Assembly: GCA_030849805.1 (NCBI GenBank)
Contig: JASANZ010001814.1
Coordinates: 1-17,231, forward strand
DNA from: Sergeia podlipaevii
Lineage: Eukaryota > Euglenozoa > Kinetoplastea > Trypanosomatida > Trypanosomatidae
DNA: 17,231 nt
Direction: 5' to 3'
The notes below the pieces were generated by a model. The model searched no databases, was not told the DNA's origin, and worked only from the letters and a program-made list of their open reading frames with translations. The position numbers and the translations under genes are program-made. The first letter of the stretch is position 1, and the number at the start of each line of letters is the position of its first letter. Shown here one piece after another: positions 15,811-17,231 of this stretch.

Positions 15811-16257
15811 TCAATTCTTTGAGCTGGGAGGCCAAGGGAACTGCTTGGCCTCAGGGTCCTTCACCACCATCGTGCGTGCCTCCGTCGTGATGATCTTCCC
15901 GCTATCCGCATCCACGCCAATCAGAGTGGGAATAGACTGCACGTTAAAGCCCTTGGTGAGATGCTCCATGCCCTTGCGGTCCTCAAAAGGCAAAGCCAGC
16001 CATGGCATCTTGGCGTAGTAGCCATCAAAGTCTTCCTTGGCCTCGTCCCAAGAGACAAGAACCACCTCAAAGTTCTTCTTCTCGTGAAACTGGCCGTAGA
16101 ATTCCACGAGTTGGGGAGTGAATCCGCGGCATGGGGGGCACCAGCTGGCTGAAAAATAAAAAAAGACAAGTTTTCCAGAGAGAGTGTCCTGCGCCACCTT
16201 GGAGGCACCCTTCAGCAGGCTTGCACTATTGGGAATGTACCTAGCAAGACCTGACAT
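15811..16257 (-). CDS. TXN: tryparedoxin, copy b
   Basis: The ATG at 16257 begins MSGLARYIPN and gives 148 residues; the frame upstream lacks an ATG and includes a CA repeat. The redox motif W39-C40-P41-P42-C43, W70 and structural P110 match copy a exactly in position. The C-terminus reads QFPWPPSSKN, four residues longer than copy a. That tail is not a peroxisomal SKL-type signal and not a hydrophobic anchor, so cytosolic location is the default. Function is as for tryparedoxins generally: shuttling electrons from trypanothione to peroxidases and other dithiol acceptors. It stands first in the window's transcription order, followed by copy a about 0.86 kb downstream, a tandem head-to-tail pair. 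Divergence at residues 11-25 and in the C-terminal 30 residues suggests the copies may differ in partners or charge. Which one corresponds to the TXN1 or TXN2 of other species cannot be told here. Confidence 0.97.
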   Translation of the reverse strand: MSGLARYIPNSASLLKGASKVAQDTLSGKLVFFYFSASWCPPCRGFTPQLVEFYGQFHEKKNFEVVLVSWDEAKEDFDGYYAKMPWLALPFEDRKGMEHLTKGFNVQSIPTLIGVDADSGKIITTEARTMVVKDPEAKQFPWPPSSKN

Positions 16258-16278
16258 GATAATATGTTCTGTGCGTTT

Positions 16279-16294
16279 GTGTGTGTGTGTGTGT
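16279..16294. repeat. (GT)8 dinucleotide repeat in 5' leader of tryparedoxin copy b
   Basis: Eight GT units on the plus strand (CA in the mRNA sense) lie just upstream of the start codon of copy b, resembling the CA repeat in the leader of the EF-hand-like gene. Confidence 0.85.
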
Positions 16295-16399
16295 GCGTAT
16301 ATAAATGGTTTCTTCCCTTTTCTGTCGCTGATGTAAAACAAATGTTGTCTATAATTAGAAGAGTTTCTTTTGTCTCTCTTTCTCTCTCTGTATGTGTGT

Positions 16400-16451
16400 C
16401 TGCGTGTATGTGCGTATGTGCTTTGATATTCGGATATACAAAAAAAAAGAG
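16400..16451 (-). promoter_or_regulatory. possible trans-splice acceptor for tryparedoxin copy b
   Basis: On the minus strand CTCTTTTTTTTTGTATATCC is followed by AGs at 16422-16421 (CAAAG) and 16401-16400 (CGCAG). A third option is CATCAG at about 16329-16328, closer to the ATG but with a weaker tract (TTTGTTTTACATCAG). The site is not resolved by sequence alone. Confidence 0.4.
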
Positions 16452-17182
16452 TGGCAAAGGAGGAAAATATCGAGAAGAGAAGGAGGGCAAAAAAAAAATG
16501 GAAAAAAAAAGGAATAAATTAAATTTTAAAAGAAGCGGAGGTGAAGCTGTTCCTTCTAAAAAAATTTTTTTTTGATAATAATAAAAATATAGAAATTCAC
16601 GGAGAGAGTTGAAGAGTGCACCATTTTAAAAAAGAGAAAATCCTCTGTTCCTTTTAGCATTTCCTGTTGAACACGCAGACTTACTGTACAACACCATATA
16701 TCTCCCTCTCCTCCCCCTCCATTGTGCTTGAGTGGCAAGTAAGGAAGGGGGGATGAGAGAGAAAGATTGCTGCCTCCCGCTGTCGGATACTCCTCTTTTA
16801 GATTTGCCCTCCTTGACACCGCACACCGAAATGCTCGTTAGCAATTATTCACTAAAAAGAGGGGGGGAGGGCATACACACAAACTGTACATGTTACTCGG
16901 CGCCTCTTTCGTTTTCGATATGCATGTATATGCATGCGTGTTGGCGCACAAAGCCAGAGGGGAGGGGAGAGGAACAAAAAAGAGAAGTCGAGACTGCAAG
17001 TGGCACTCCGAGAATTGGAAAAAAAAAAACACACGTTTGAGTTGTGTGCATACGTGCTAGTAGTTTCCATTTCACTTTTTTTTTCGAGAAAAAAATTGAA
17101 AGAAAGTTTCCTTGCCGCAGTCATCATTGTGCGCACACATAAGAATAACATCATAAACTTACGCTTATAACTTTCATCCCGC

Positions 17183-17205
17183 TTTTTTTTTTTTTTTTTT
17201 TTTTT
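17183..17205. repeat. 23-base T homopolymer
   Basis: An unbroken T run on the plus strand, hence an A run in the transcribed sense. It is followed by a CA-rich stretch at the window edge. Because it is A-rich in the sense direction, it is not a splice tract for the minus-strand genes. Confidence 0.85.
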
Positions 17206-17231
17206 GGAAACACGCACGCACACACACATAC

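Larger units (their letters stand above)
16258..17231. other. region upstream of tryparedoxin copy b; no gene seen
   Basis: About 0.97 kb to the right edge. It should contain the leader of copy b and the 3' UTR of a further upstream gene outside the window. It has a (GT)8 repeat, a TCTC-rich run at about 16374-16389, A-rich tracts at 16440-16510, and a 23-base T run at 17183-17205. Frames on both strands are low-complexity with no recognisable domain. Confidence 0.65.

Overview
This window reads as nuclear DNA of a trypanosomatid (Kinetoplastea). Two adjacent genes encode tryparedoxin, the trypanosomatid-specific thioredoxin relative, with its WCPPC active site and FPW C-terminal motif. All six recognisable genes lie on the minus strand with no introns, as expected for a polycistronic transcription unit read right to left. 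Most starts are preceded on that strand by a polypyrimidine tract and an AG, the layout of a spliced-leader acceptor. Spacers are A/T-rich and full of microsatellites, while coding sequence is more GC-rich. Genus cannot be fixed from the sequence alone; a Leishmania/Crithidia-like lineage is plausible.

In transcription order (right to left): tryparedoxin copy b (15811-16257); tryparedoxin copy a (14512-14946); a 306-aa protein with two degenerate EF-hand-like loops (12521-13441); a 2.1-kb spacer; a 2,315-residue protein (3440-10387); an EI24-family multi-pass membrane protein (878-2633, or to 744 if an undetermined base is real); and the N-terminus of a secreted or surface protein that runs off the left edge (1-322).

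The most notable object is the 2,315-residue protein. Between long Ser/Gly/Asn/Gln/Glu low-complexity stretches it carries what look like three tryparedoxin/nucleoredoxin-type folds. The equivalents of the WCPPC redox motif have become ALPHL, WHPAT and EVDSA, while the structural Pro near the active site is kept in each. The middle copy also keeps the FPW terminal motif of tryparedoxin. With two intact tryparedoxins nearby in the same unit, this suggests a giant redox-dead derivative of the tryparedoxin family, perhaps a scaffold or binding protein.

Functionally, the two tryparedoxins would carry electrons from trypanothione to peroxidases and ribonucleotide reductase. The EI24 protein would act in ER membranes, where animal relatives support autophagy. 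Genes in such units need not be functionally related, so adjacency alone says little except for the tryparedoxin-derived genes. No tRNA, rRNA, transposon, CRISPR or strand-switch region was seen.
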